Source: Actinomycetes bacterium (GTDB taxonomy: Bacteria; Actinomycetota; Acidimicrobiia; IMCC26256; Chersky-534). From it: a stretch of DNA of 55,305 bases. The notes under the pieces were generated by a model that saw nothing but the letters and a program-made list of their open reading frames with translations, was not told the DNA's origin and did no database searches. Shown here piece after piece: positions 45,192-54,012 of the stretch. The position numbers were made by a program, and so were the translations under genes. Where the stretch lies: positions 1-55,305 of the forward strand of contig JAODBH010000251.1 in assembly GCA_025463865.1 (NCBI GenBank). Reading direction: 5' to 3'. Position 1 is the first letter of the stretch, and each line of letters opens with the position of its first letter.

Positions 45192-47990
45192 TCAGGATCT
45201 GCCGTAGAAGACGCGCTCGACGACCCGCCGGGCCCTTCGGGTCACGCGGCGGTAGTCGTCGCGGAGTGAGGCGTTGGGTCGGTCGGAGTAGCCCAGCCGG
45301 CGCGCGAGGCGCTCACCGTCGCTGCCGGAAGGGAGGGATTCGGTGGGGCGACCCGTGAGGAGGTAGGCCGCGTTGCGGGCTCGTTCCAAGAAGCGGTAGG
45401 CGTCGAGCAGCGCGTCGGCGTCGCCGGCTTCGAGGATCTCTGCCGCCCGCAGTGCCTGGATGGCCTTCACGGTGGACGGCTCGCGCAGTGAGCGGACGCG
45501 GCCGGCGTGTCGGAGTTGGAGCAGCTGCACGGTGAACTCGATGTCCGAGAGCGAGCCGCGGCCGAGCTTGAGGTGGAACTGCGGATCCTCGCCGGGCGGG
45601 ATGCGTTCGCGCTCGACGCGGGCCTTGATGCGCCGCACCTCGCGGGCCGCTTCCTCGTCGAGCTCGTCCCGGTAGACGTAGGGCTCGACCAGGTCGAGGA
45701 ACCGCTGACCGAGCGCGTGGTCGCCGGCGACCGGTCGGGCCCGGAGCAGCGACTGGAACTCCCACGTGAGCGCCCATCGGTCGTAGTACGTGCGGTACGC
45801 GTCGAGAGAGCGGGCCAGTGGGCCGTGCCGGCCTTCGGGGCGGAGCCCGGCGTCGATGCGGAACGCCTGGCCTTCCGCCGTGGTCTGGCCGATCTCGCGC
45901 ATGAACCGGGTCGCCGATCTCTCGGCCCGGTCGAAGTCGGAAGGGCTGTGGCCGTCGTACACGAAGAGGACGTCGACGTCCGACGCGTACGAGAGCTCGC
46001 GGCCACCGAGCCGGCCCATGCCGATCACCGCGAAGGGGATCTCCGGTCGGAGGCCCTGGAGTGCGGCTTCGAACGCGGCGTCGGCGATCACGCTCAGCTC
46101 CCGGCCGGTCTCGTCGACGTCGGCGAAGCCCAGCACGTCGCGCGAGCCCACGTGCAGGAGCTGGCGGCGCTTGAACCGGCGCAGGCCGTCACGGCGCTGC
46201 TCGGAGTCGGCGCGCCAACGGGTCGACTCGATCGCGGCCGCGACCATCGCGGGTGCTTCGAGGGGCTGTGCGAGCTGATCGTTGTCGCCGAGCGTCGCGA
46301 CGTACTCCGGATGTCGGCGCAGGGCCTCGCCGAGCACGCGGCTCGAACCGAGGACACGGCAGACGCGCTCAGCCGCGCCGGGGGCATCTCGGAAGTTGCG
46401 GGCGAGGATGGCCGAGCGGTCAGGGCCCTCCGCGAGGCGGCGCAGCTCGAGGAGACCGAGATCGGGGTCGGGGGTCTCGGACAACCACGCGAGGAGGACG
46501 GGAAGCACCTGCTGCATCAGGCGTGACCGGCGGGTGAAGCCCTGCGTCAGCTCGGTGAGCGCGTCGCGCGTGCGTTGGGCGTCGACGAAGCCGAACGCCG
46601 TCAGTCGGGCCCGGGTCGCGTCGGGTGAGAGCGGCCCGGCGCCGGCCACGGCTTCGAGGAGCGGCGCGAAGAACAGGCGCTCGTGGATGGAGCGAACCCG
46701 GGCCTGGAGACGGCGGTGCTCGAGGTCGAACTGCTCGAGCGCGTCGTGCTCGGGCCCGTCTCGGTAGCCCATGACCCGCGCGAGCCGGGTCCGCTCCACG
46801 ACGTCGGCCGGCAGGATGTGGATCTGCTGTTCGTCGACGAGCTGCAACCGGTGCTCGGCCGTGCGGAGGAACCGGTAGGCCGTATCGAGGGTCTCCGCGT
46901 CGGCCCCGTCCACGTACCCTCCGGCTGCGAGCGCGCCGAGGGCGTCGAGCGTGGTGGGTGAGCGCAGCGCGACGTCGTGACGTCCGTGCACCATCTGCAG
47001 GAGCTGGACCGCGAACTCGATGTCGCGGATGCCTCCGGCCCCGCGCTTCAGCTCGCGGTCGGTCAGGCCCTGCCGTTGCAGGAGCGCCTCACTACGCGCC
47101 TTCATCGCGCGTACTTGGCGGACGGCGTCGGGATCGAGCGCGTCCGGCCACACGTAGGGCTGGACGAGATCGAAGAAGCGGGCTCCGAGCCCGAGGTCAC
47201 CCGCGACCGGACGGGCCTTGATCAGGGCTTGGCGCTCCCACGTCTGGGCCCAGCGGTCGTAGTAGCCGTCGAAGGCCTCGAGGCTGCGGGTGAGCGACCC
47301 CGCCCGGCCTTCGGGACGGAGATCGGCGTCGGTCCGGAAGACGATGCCGTCGGCCGACGGCGCGCTCATCACCTGGAGCAGGGCCCTGGCTGCGCGTTCG
47401 GCTTCGGCCGCGTCTCCCTCGTGCACGAACACCACGTCGACGTCGCTCGCGTAGTTGAGCTCACGTCCACCCAGCTTTCCCATCGCGACGACGGCGAAGG
47501 CTGTCTGTGGCTCGACGATGTCGACCGCGCCGGACAGCGAGGCCTCCGCGAGCGCGGCGAGCTCACGGCCGACCGTCGGGAGGTCGGCCAGGCCGAGCAG
47601 GTCGCGCGCGGCGACCCGGAAGAGCTCCGTGTGCTTCCAGCGGCGCAGCGCGACGAGAGGGCCCGCGCTGTGCTCGAGCGCGGCGCGGACCCCGCGCAGG
47701 TACTCCTCGGGACCGCGTTCGGGTCGGAAGCCGGCTTCGTCGCGCAGCGGGTCCAACGTGGAGGCGTCGCGGATCACGGCCCGGACCAGCGAACGGCTCG
47801 CGACGGCCACGGTGACGAGACCCTCGCGGAGACGTTTGGATTCCAGGAGCTCGTCGGCGAGCTCGGGGTGGGCATCGAAGACGCGTACGAGCTCGGTCCG
47901 GGCGCGGATCGGGTCGGCGGAGGCCTCGATGGTTCGGGCCAACGGGGACGCGTCGACGGCGCGGGAGGCCATGGCGGCAGCTTCGCGCAC
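45192..47990 (-). CDS. glnE: Bifunctional glutamine-synthetase adenylyltransferase/deadenylase
   Basis: Two nucleotidyltransferase repeats: GMGRLGGRELSYASDVDVLFVYDG and AMGKLGGRELNYASDVDVVFVHEG; GRGSLSDIEFTVQLLQL / GAGGIRDIEFAVQLLQM. Confidence 0.97.
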   Translation of the reverse strand: MREAAAMASRAVDASPLARTIEASADPIRARTELVRVFDAHPELADELLESKRLREGLVTVAVASRSLVRAVIRDASTLDPLRDEAGFRPERGPEEYLRGVRAALEHSAGPLVALRRWKHTELFRVAARDLLGLADLPTVGRELAALAEASLSGAVDIVEPQTAFAVVAMGKLGGRELNYASDVDVVFVHEGDAAEAERAARALLQVMSAPSADGIVFRTDADLRPEGRAGSLTRSLEAFDGYYDRWAQTWERQALIKARPVAGDLGLGARFFDLVQPYVWPDALDPDAVRQVRAMKARSEALLQRQGLTDRELKRGAGGIRDIEFAVQLLQMVHGRHDVALRSPTTLDALGALAAGGYVDGADAETLDTAYRFLRTAEHRLQLVDEQQIHILPADVVERTRLARVMGYRDGPEHDALEQFDLEHRRLQARVRSIHERLFFAPLLEAVAGAGPLSPDATRARLTAFGFVDAQRTRDALTELTQGFTRRSRLMQQVLPVLLAWLSETPDPDLGLLELRRLAEGPDRSAILARNFRDAPGAAERVCRVLGSSRVLGEALRRHPEYVATLGDNDQLAQPLEAPAMVAAAIESTRWRADSEQRRDGLRRFKRRQLLHVGSRDVLGFADVDETGRELSVIADAAFEAALQGLRPEIPFAVIGMGRLGGRELSYASDVDVLFVYDGHSPSDFDRAERSATRFMREIGQTTAEGQAFRIDAGLRPEGRHGPLARSLDAYRTYYDRWALTWEFQSLLRARPVAGDHALGQRFLDLVEPYVYRDELDEEAAREVRRIKARVERERIPPGEDPQFHLKLGRGSLSDIEFTVQLLQLRHAGRVRSLREPSTVKAIQALRAAEILEAGDADALLDAYRFLERARNAAYLLTGRPTESLPSGSDGERLARRLGYSDRPNASLRDDYRRVTRRARRVVERVFYGRS

Positions 47991-48045
47991 GGGTCCAACT
48001 TCGGCGCCCGGGTCCGCGGTCCGGGCGGCGCCGTATCCTGGTGCG

Positions 48046-49809
48046 ATGCCGTTGCTCCGGGTCGCCGCCGCTCAGCTCGACCTCGAGGTCGGTGACCTCG
48101 AGGGCAACGCGGCGCGGATGCTGGAGGCGTACGAGCACGCGGAGGCGGCCGGCTGCGACCTGGTCGCGTTCCCGGAGCTGTCGGTGACCGGCTACCCGCC
48201 CGAGGATCTCCTCCTCCGGCCGGCGTTCGTCAGTCAGGCCCAGGAGATGCTCGAGAAGATCGCGGTGCGCACCGGACGCACCGCTGCGGTCATCGGCTTC
48301 CCGTCGACGGGCCGCGATCTCACCAACGCCGCCGCGGTGTGCGCCCATGGGCGGGTCGAAGGCATCTACCGGAAGCACCTGCTGCCGAACTACGGGGTGT
48401 TCGACGAGCAGCGCTACTTCACGCCGTCGTCCGCCGACGGCCCGCTGTTCGTGATCGGCGGCGTCCGGGTCGCCCTCACGATCTGCGAGGACGCGTGGAG
48501 CCCCACGGGGCCCATTGGGACGCAGGCGGCCGGCGGCGCCGAGCTCGTGGTCAACATCAACGCGTCGCCCTTCTACGCGGGCCGGGCCCGCGAGCGCGAG
48601 GCGATGCTCGCGACCCGTGCCGCCGACGCGTCGGTTCCGCTCGTCTACGTCAACCTCGTCGGTGGTCAGGACGAGCTGGTGTTCGACGGCGCGTCGATGG
48701 TGTTCGGCGAGGACGGCCGGCTCCTCGCGCGCGCCAAGTCGTTCACCGAGGACCTGCTGGTCGTCGATCTCGAGGTGCGCCCCGCGTTCCGTCGGCGGCT
48801 GCTCGACCCCCGAGGGCGGGTCACCGCGCCCGCCCTCGAGGAGATCGTCGTCAGCGGACCCCGCGCCCCCGTCGACGGCCCACCGGCCCCGCTCCGGGTC
48901 GCCGACGCGCGCGACGAGGCGCTCGCGGCGCACGTCGCGCCGATGGCGAGGATCGAGCAGCCACTCACCCCGATCCGCGAGGTGTACGCCGCACTGGTCC
49001 TCGGCACGCGCGACTACGTCCGCAAGAACGGCTTCTCCGACGTCTTGATCGGGCTCTCGGGCGGTATCGACTCCGCGCTGACGGCGGCGGTCGCGGTCGA
49101 CGCGCTCGGCCCCGACCACGTCGTCGGAGTCCTGATGCCGTCGCGCTTCTCGAGCGGTCACAGCATCTCGGACGCCGAGCACCTCGCCGCCAACCTCGGC
49201 ATCCGCACGCACACGGTGCCGATCGAGTCGGCGCACGCCTCCTTCCTCGACATGCTCGCGGAGCCGTTCGAGGGCTTCGATTCGGCGCTCGCCGAGGAGA
49301 ACCTGCAGGCGCGCATCCGCGGCACCATCCTCATGACGATGTCGAACACGTTCGGCGCCATGGTCCTCACCACGGGCAACAAGAGCGAATACGCGACCGG
49401 GTACACGACCCTTTACGGCGACATGGCCGGCGGGTTCGCGGTGCTCAAGGACGTTCCCAAGACCCTCGTCTACGCGCTGTGCGTCGACCGCAACGCCGCC
49501 GTCCCGGTCATTCCGCAAAACGTCCTCGACAAGCCGCCGAGCGCCGAGCTGCGCCCGGACCAGACGGACGAGGACTCGCTGCCGCCGTACGTCGCGCTCG
49601 ACCCGGTGCTCGAGGGCTACGTCGAGGACGACCGCTCGGTCGCCGAGCTGGAGGAGACGGGATTCGATCCGGCCACGGTGCGCCGGGTCGCAGGACTCGT
49701 CGACCGCAGCGAGTACAAGCGGCGCCAGGCCCCGCCCGGCGTACGGGTCTCCGCCAAGGCCTTCGGGAAGGACCGGCGCCTGCCGATCACCAACCGCTGG
49801 CCCGGCTGA
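48046..49809 (+). CDS. nadE: Glutamine-dependent NAD+ synthetase
   Basis: Nitrilase domain FPELSVTGYPPEDLL; ICEDAWSP; synthetase IGLSGGIDSALTAAVAVDALG; TTGNKSEYATGYTTLYGDMAGGFAVLKDVPKT. Confidence 0.97.
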   Translation: MPLLRVAAAQLDLEVGDLEGNAARMLEAYEHAEAAGCDLVAFPELSVTGYPPEDLLLRPAFVSQAQEMLEKIAVRTGRTAAVIGFPSTGRDLTNAAAVCAHGRVEGIYRKHLLPNYGVFDEQRYFTPSSADGPLFVIGGVRVALTICEDAWSPTGPIGTQAAGGAELVVNINASPFYAGRAREREAMLATRAADASVPLVYVNLVGGQDELVFDGASMVFGEDGRLLARAKSFTEDLLVVDLEVRPAFRRRLLDPRGRVTAPALEEIVVSGPRAPVDGPPAPLRVADARDEALAAHVAPMARIEQPLTPIREVYAALVLGTRDYVRKNGFSDVLIGLSGGIDSALTAAVAVDALGPDHVVGVLMPSRFSSGHSISDAEHLAANLGIRTHTVPIESAHASFLDMLAEPFEGFDSALAEENLQARIRGTILMTMSNTFGAMVLTTGNKSEYATGYTTLYGDMAGGFAVLKDVPKTLVYALCVDRNAAVPVIPQNVLDKPPSAELRPDQTDEDSLPPYVALDPVLEGYVEDDRSVAELEETGFDPATVRRVAGLVDRSEYKRRQAPPGVRVSAKAFGKDRRLPITNRWPG

Positions 49810-49817
49810 CGCGCCGC

Positions 49818-50774
49818 GTGGCCACGGCCCGGCGCCGCGACGTGCGGGCGCATCTTCCGGTCGCGGCGGTCTTGGTCGCGACCCTCTGCTACGGCAGCAC
49901 GTTCGTGATCGTGCAGGACGCGTTGCACCGCGTCACACCCATGGGGTTCATCCTCCTGCGCTTCGGCATCGGTGCGTTGGTGCTCGCACCGGTGGCGCTC
50001 TTCGTGGGGTGGCGGGCCGCACCGATCCCGGGCCCGGTGACGGCAGACCGGTCAGGCCGGGGCTTCGTGGTGGCCGTGTTGGTCATGTCGGTCGTCCTGT
50101 TCGCCGGCTACGGCTTCCAGAACGCCGGGCTGCAACACACGTCGAGCTCCAACTCGGCGTTCATCACGGGTCTGTTCGTGGTCTTCACCCCGCTGGTCGA
50201 GACCGTCTGGTACCGGCGCGCACCCTCGCCGCGGGTGCTGTGCGCGGTGGTGCTGGTCGCCATCGGCCTGTTCCTGCTCACGGGATCGCAGGTGTCGATG
50301 GGCCGCGGCGACGCGCTGACGCTGGCCTGCGCGGCGTGCTTCGCGATCTGGACGGTGCAGACTGCGGTCCACGCCCCGAGGTTCCATCCGATCGCCATCA
50401 CCGCCGCGCAGCTCGGGATGCTGGCGGTCCTTTCGATACCTTGGGTGGTCGTGCAGGGAATCGGGCGGGTCGATGGCGGGGTCTGGGCCGCGGCTGCGCT
50501 CACCGGGGTGGGGTGCTCCGCGCTCGCGTTCAGCCTGCAGACCTGGGCCCAACGGCGGATCGATCCGAGCCGCACCGCGATCCTGCTGACGCTCGAGCCC
50601 GTCACGGCGGGGGTCGTCGGCTGGTTCGTGGGCGAGCGGCTCGGCGTCCGGGGCTATGTGGGCGCGGCGGTGATCCTCGCGGGCGTCGTGGTGGTGGAGC
50701 TCGGCACGCGTGGCGCCCGCGAGTGGCGTTCGAGCCGGGTGGAGGCGTCGGCCGGCGCGACGGGGGCCTCGTGA
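49818..50774 (+). CDS. EamA/DMT-family transporter
   Basis: ATLCYGSTFVIVQDALHRVTPMGFILLRFGIGALVL...FAGYGFQNAGLQHTSSSNSAFITGLFVVFTPL. Confidence 0.93.
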   Translation: MATARRRDVRAHLPVAAVLVATLCYGSTFVIVQDALHRVTPMGFILLRFGIGALVLAPVALFVGWRAAPIPGPVTADRSGRGFVVAVLVMSVVLFAGYGFQNAGLQHTSSSNSAFITGLFVVFTPLVETVWYRRAPSPRVLCAVVLVAIGLFLLTGSQVSMGRGDALTLACAACFAIWTVQTAVHAPRFHPIAITAAQLGMLAVLSIPWVVVQGIGRVDGGVWAAAALTGVGCSALAFSLQTWAQRRIDPSRTAILLTLEPVTAGVVGWFVGERLGVRGYVGAAVILAGVVVVELGTRGAREWRSSRVEASAGATGAS

Positions 50775-51283
50775 TCGGCCCGGGTGCTTGCACGATCTTC
50801 CGGGGCGCGGCCCGGATCGACGGCTTCGCCTGGATCGAGCTCCGGCTGTCGGCGCTCACCGGTGCGTGGATCCACGACGAGCCCGACGACCACCGCAAGC
50901 TCCGGTTCGCGACCGACGGCGGCCGCCACGCCGGCCACGCGCAGGACTGGCTCGCGCTGCGGCCGCTCATCCCCGGCTATCCCCGGGAGGCGCTCCCGCA
51001 ACCGCCGTGGGCCGATGCGGCGCGCACCTTCGCCACCTTCGCGGCGACCGCGGGCGACGACCGGATCGGCGCTTACTACGGGGTCCTGCTGCCTTGGGTC
51101 GTCTCCACCTACCGGGCCCACCTCGACGACACTTCGCCGGTGGCCGACGGGCCCGTGCGGCGGGTCCTCACCGGCACGGTCCAGGGGTACGAGCACGTGG
51201 GATTCGCCGAAGGGTTGAGAGACGTCCCGGATGGCCTACCATGGTTGCCTCCCCTCTCGGAGTGGCACGAGTCCGCCGCGTGA
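50771..51283 (+). CDS. Hypothetical protein, translationally coupled to EamA transporter
   Basis: GTGA overlap; GACTIFRGAARIDGFAWIELRLSALTGAWIHDEPDDHRKLRFATDG; no recognised family. Confidence 0.6.
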   Translation: MIGPGACTIFRGAARIDGFAWIELRLSALTGAWIHDEPDDHRKLRFATDGGRHAGHAQDWLALRPLIPGYPREALPQPPWADAARTFATFAATAGDDRIGAYYGVLLPWVVSTYRAHLDDTSPVADGPVRRVLTGTVQGYEHVGFAEGLRDVPDGLPWLPPLSEWHESAA

Positions 51284-51353
51284 AGCCGTTCCCACGAACG
51301 CCGCGCCCTCCGGACCGACCCGCTGCCCGACCCAAGGGGTGCATACACCCCGA

Positions 51354-51382
51354 TTGTCACTCCTTGACGGCCTCCGTATCCT
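51354..51382 (+). promoter_or_regulatory. Putative promoter of the sigma-factor gene (TTGTCA-N17-TATCCT)
   Basis: -35 at 51354-51359, 17-bp spacer, -10 at 51377-51382. Confidence 0.6.
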
Positions 51383-51497
51383 AGAAGCCACCGATGGACA
51401 GTGGGGGGGCATGCCGGAACACGGTGGCGCCACTGAGCGTTGGTCCAGTGTTGGTCGGTTCGCAAGCTCCAGATACTCCAGATAAAGGAATCGCCGC

Positions 51498-52475
51498 GTG
51501 GCGAAAGAACGCGTCGAGCGGGACGAAGAAGACCTCGTCCGGCTCTATCTCACCGATATCGGGCAGTACCCACTGCTCACCAAGGATGACGAGGTACGGC
51601 TCGCGCAGGCCATCGAGGCCGGCAAGGCCGCTCGCGACGATTTGGCCGGGGCCGTCGTCGTTCCCGTCACGTCGAAGAAGAAGAAGGCCGAAGAGGTCGC
51701 GCTGACCCCGGCGCGCAAGCGCGAGCTGCGTCGAACCATCCGGGAGGGTGACGAGGCGGAGCGTACGTTCGTCCAGTCCAACCTCCGGCTGGTCGTCTCG
51801 ATCGCCAAGAAGTACCAGGCCTCGGGCCTGCCCCTCCTGGACCTCATCCAGGAAGGCAACCTGGGCCTCATGCACGCAGTCGAGAAGTTCGACTGGCGGA
51901 AGGGCTTCAAGTTCTCCACGTACGCCACGTGGTGGATCCGGCAGGCGATCACCCGTGGCATCGCGAACACCGGTCGCACGATCCGGCTCCCGGTCCACGC
52001 GGGTGACACATTGGCCCGGCTCACGAAGGCCCGTTCGCGGTTGGAGCTCAAGCTCGGTCGCCCGGCGACCCTGTCGGAGCTCTCGGCCGAGGTGGAGATG
52101 CCCGAGGACAAGGTCACCGAGGCCCTGCGCTTCGCGGCCGAGCCCCTCTCGCTCTCCGAGCCGCTCCGTGAGGACGGCGACGCCGAGCTCGGCGACATCG
52201 TCGAGGACCGTTCGGCCGAGTCTCCCTTCGAGGTTGCGGCGACGGCCTTGCTGCCGGCCGAGATCGAGAAGCTGCTGGCACCGCTCGACGAGCGGGAGCG
52301 TCAGATCCTGGCCCTGCGATTCGGCCTCGACCGGGGCGAGCCCCGGACCCTCGAGGAAGTGGGCGAGTACTTCAACCTCACCCGCGAGCGCATCCGCCAG
52401 ATCGAGGCCCGCGCGATGAGCAAGCTGCGCCACCCCTCCGCCGACACCGGCGCCCGGGATCTGCTCGCCGTCTGA
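51498..52475 (+). CDS. Group 2 sigma-70 family RNA polymerase sigma factor (SigB/HrdB-like)
   Basis: QSNLRLVVSIAKKYQASGLPLLDLIQEGNLGLMHAVEKFDWRKGFKFSTYATWWIRQAITRGIANTGRTIRLPVH; LDERERQILALRFGLD...TRERIRQIEARAMSKLRHP. Confidence 0.96.
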   Translation: MAKERVERDEEDLVRLYLTDIGQYPLLTKDDEVRLAQAIEAGKAARDDLAGAVVVPVTSKKKKAEEVALTPARKRELRRTIREGDEAERTFVQSNLRLVVSIAKKYQASGLPLLDLIQEGNLGLMHAVEKFDWRKGFKFSTYATWWIRQAITRGIANTGRTIRLPVHAGDTLARLTKARSRLELKLGRPATLSELSAEVEMPEDKVTEALRFAAEPLSLSEPLREDGDAELGDIVEDRSAESPFEVAATALLPAEIEKLLAPLDERERQILALRFGLDRGEPRTLEEVGEYFNLTRERIRQIEARAMSKLRHPSADTGARDLLAV

Positions 52476-52500
52476 GCGGTCCGATCCCGGTCAAGAATCC

Positions 52501-52529
52501 ACGAGGCCCGGCGATTCGCCGGGCCTCGT
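52501..52529 (+). terminator. Terminator hairpin after sigma-factor gene
   Basis: ACGAGGCCCGGC-GATTC-GCCGGGCCTCGT, 12-bp perfect stem. Confidence 0.75.
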
Positions 52530-52584
52530 CGCGTCCGGACCACCGGCCGCGAGCGAGCCCGCGCAACGGGGCGCGAGTCGGGCG

Positions 52585-52613
52585 TTTCGATCACCGACTC
52601 GGACGGCTACGCT
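52585..52613 (+). promoter_or_regulatory. Putative promoter of 24-aa ORF (TTTCGA-N17-TACGCT)
   Basis: -35 at 52585-52590, -10 at 52608-52613. Confidence 0.4.
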
Positions 52614-52659
52614 CGACACCGAGTTCACGTCGCACCCCCGGGTGCTCGAAGGAGGTCCC

Positions 52660-52734
52660 GTGAAGAAGCTGCTCCTGCTCCTCATCCTCGTCGCACTCGG
52701 TGCCGCAGTCGCCCAGAAGGTTCGCTCGGCCTGA
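52660..52734 (+). CDS. 24-aa hydrophobic micropeptide (absent from supplied ORF track)
   Basis: AAGGAGGT SD 3 nt before GTG; (M)KKLLLLLILVALGAAVAQKVRSA*; terminator follows. Confidence 0.6.
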   Translation: MKKLLLLLILVALGAAVAQKVRSA

Positions 52735-52755
52735 GCTCGACCTGATCGCACGTCG

Positions 52756-52781
52756 ACGACCCCGTTCTCGGACGGGGTCGT
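52756..52781 (+). terminator. Terminator hairpin after micropeptide
   Basis: ACGACCCCGT-TCTCGG-ACGGGGTCGT, 10-bp stem. Confidence 0.7.
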
Positions 52782-52814
52782 TGCGCGCCCGGGCGCGAGG
52801 TCGGCTGGGCGCGA

Positions 52815-53744
52815 TCAGGTATTGGCGGCGAGCCAGGCGGACCGGGCCGCACGGACCGCGAGCACGCCGTGGCGGCCCGCCGACACCGTGCTCCCCGCAA
52901 CCGAACGGGCGCGTCGCAACGACGAGCGGGCGTGGTGGCCCGCTCGGGGCGGAACGTCGGGAACTCCGTAGCGCCGCAGATACCAGTAAGCACCGGCACC
53001 CACGCCGGCGGCGGCGAGGACTCCTCCGAGCGCGATCGTCGGGCCCCGGGGTGGCACGGGGACCCGGTCGCGCAGCCGGACCGGGTGGGCGAAGATCCGA
53101 ACCTCCCAACCCCGTTCGCGGGCGAGGCGGGCCAGCTCCCGATCGGGGTTGACGACCACCGGATTGCCGACCGACTCGAGCATCGGTAGGTCGGTGACCG
53201 AGTCGCTGTAGGCGTAGCTGCGGTTGAGGTCGATGCCGTCGCGCGCGGCGATGCGGGCCATGGCCTGGACCTTGTACGGGCCGTAGGCGTAGAACGCGAG
53301 CTCGCCGGTGTAGCAACCGTCGTCGCCGATCTCGGCCTCCGTCGCGATGGCCTCGTCGGCGCCGAGGTAGCGGGCGAGCGGGCGCACGACCTCGGCCGGA
53401 GCGGAGGAGACGATGACGATCTTCCGGCCCGCGGCGCGGTGCTCGTCCATGAGCTGCACCGCCTCGTCGAAGATGATCGGGACGACCACCTCGTCGAGCG
53501 TCTCCTCGACGATCGCGGCGATCCGGGCCTGGTCCCAGCCCCGGGTCAGGCGGAGCATGGCTTCGCGGAGCTTCTCCATCTTCGCCTCGTCGGCGCCGAC
53601 GAGCATGAAGATGACCTGCGCGTAGATGCTCTTCACGATGGCGGAACGCGACAAGAGCCCCTCGCGGTAGAACGGCTTGCCGAACGCGAGGACGGAGCTC
53701 TTCGCGATGATCGTCTTGTCGAGATCGAAGAAGGCGGCCTCCAT
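52815..53744 (-). CDS. HAD-superfamily IB hydrolase (SerB-like)
   Basis: AAFFDLDKTIIAKSSVLAFGKPFYREGLL; IVIVSSAPAEVVRPLARYLGAD; YAYSDSVTDLPMLESVGNPVVVNPD. Confidence 0.93.
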   Translation of the reverse strand: MEAAFFDLDKTIIAKSSVLAFGKPFYREGLLSRSAIVKSIYAQVIFMLVGADEAKMEKLREAMLRLTRGWDQARIAAIVEETLDEVVVPIIFDEAVQLMDEHRAAGRKIVIVSSAPAEVVRPLARYLGADEAIATEAEIGDDGCYTGELAFYAYGPYKVQAMARIAARDGIDLNRSYAYSDSVTDLPMLESVGNPVVVNPDRELARLARERGWEVRIFAHPVRLRDRVPVPPRGPTIALGGVLAAAGVGAGAYWYLRRYGVPDVPPRAGHHARSSLRRARSVAGSTVSAGRHGVLAVRAARSAWLAANT

Positions 53745-53922
53745 CCGCGTCAGGTTAGGGGGTCGGCGGCGACCCGTCGTCCTACCCCGAACGCGCCGGA
53801 AGTTCCGCGGAACAGGGTGCAAACTCGACAATCGGTGGGGTTCGGGCGCAACGCTCCAGTTCGGGCGCGTCACGGTGTTGGTCGCGAGCCGTACCTGGGC
53901 GTAGTCGGAGCGTGGTCGTCGT

Positions 53923-53952
53923 TTGACACGATCGCGACGCGCTCCGTAGCTT
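53923..53952 (+). promoter_or_regulatory. Putative promoter of cpaE/tad locus (TTGACA-N18-TAGCTT)
   Basis: Consensus -35 at 53923-53928, -10-like at 53947-53952, ~60 bp before the gene start. Confidence 0.45.
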
Positions 53953-54012
53953 GCGTGCTCTTCCCCGCTCCTTCCTCGCAGCTGACCGTTCGCGCCTGGA
54001 AGGAGGGGAGCA

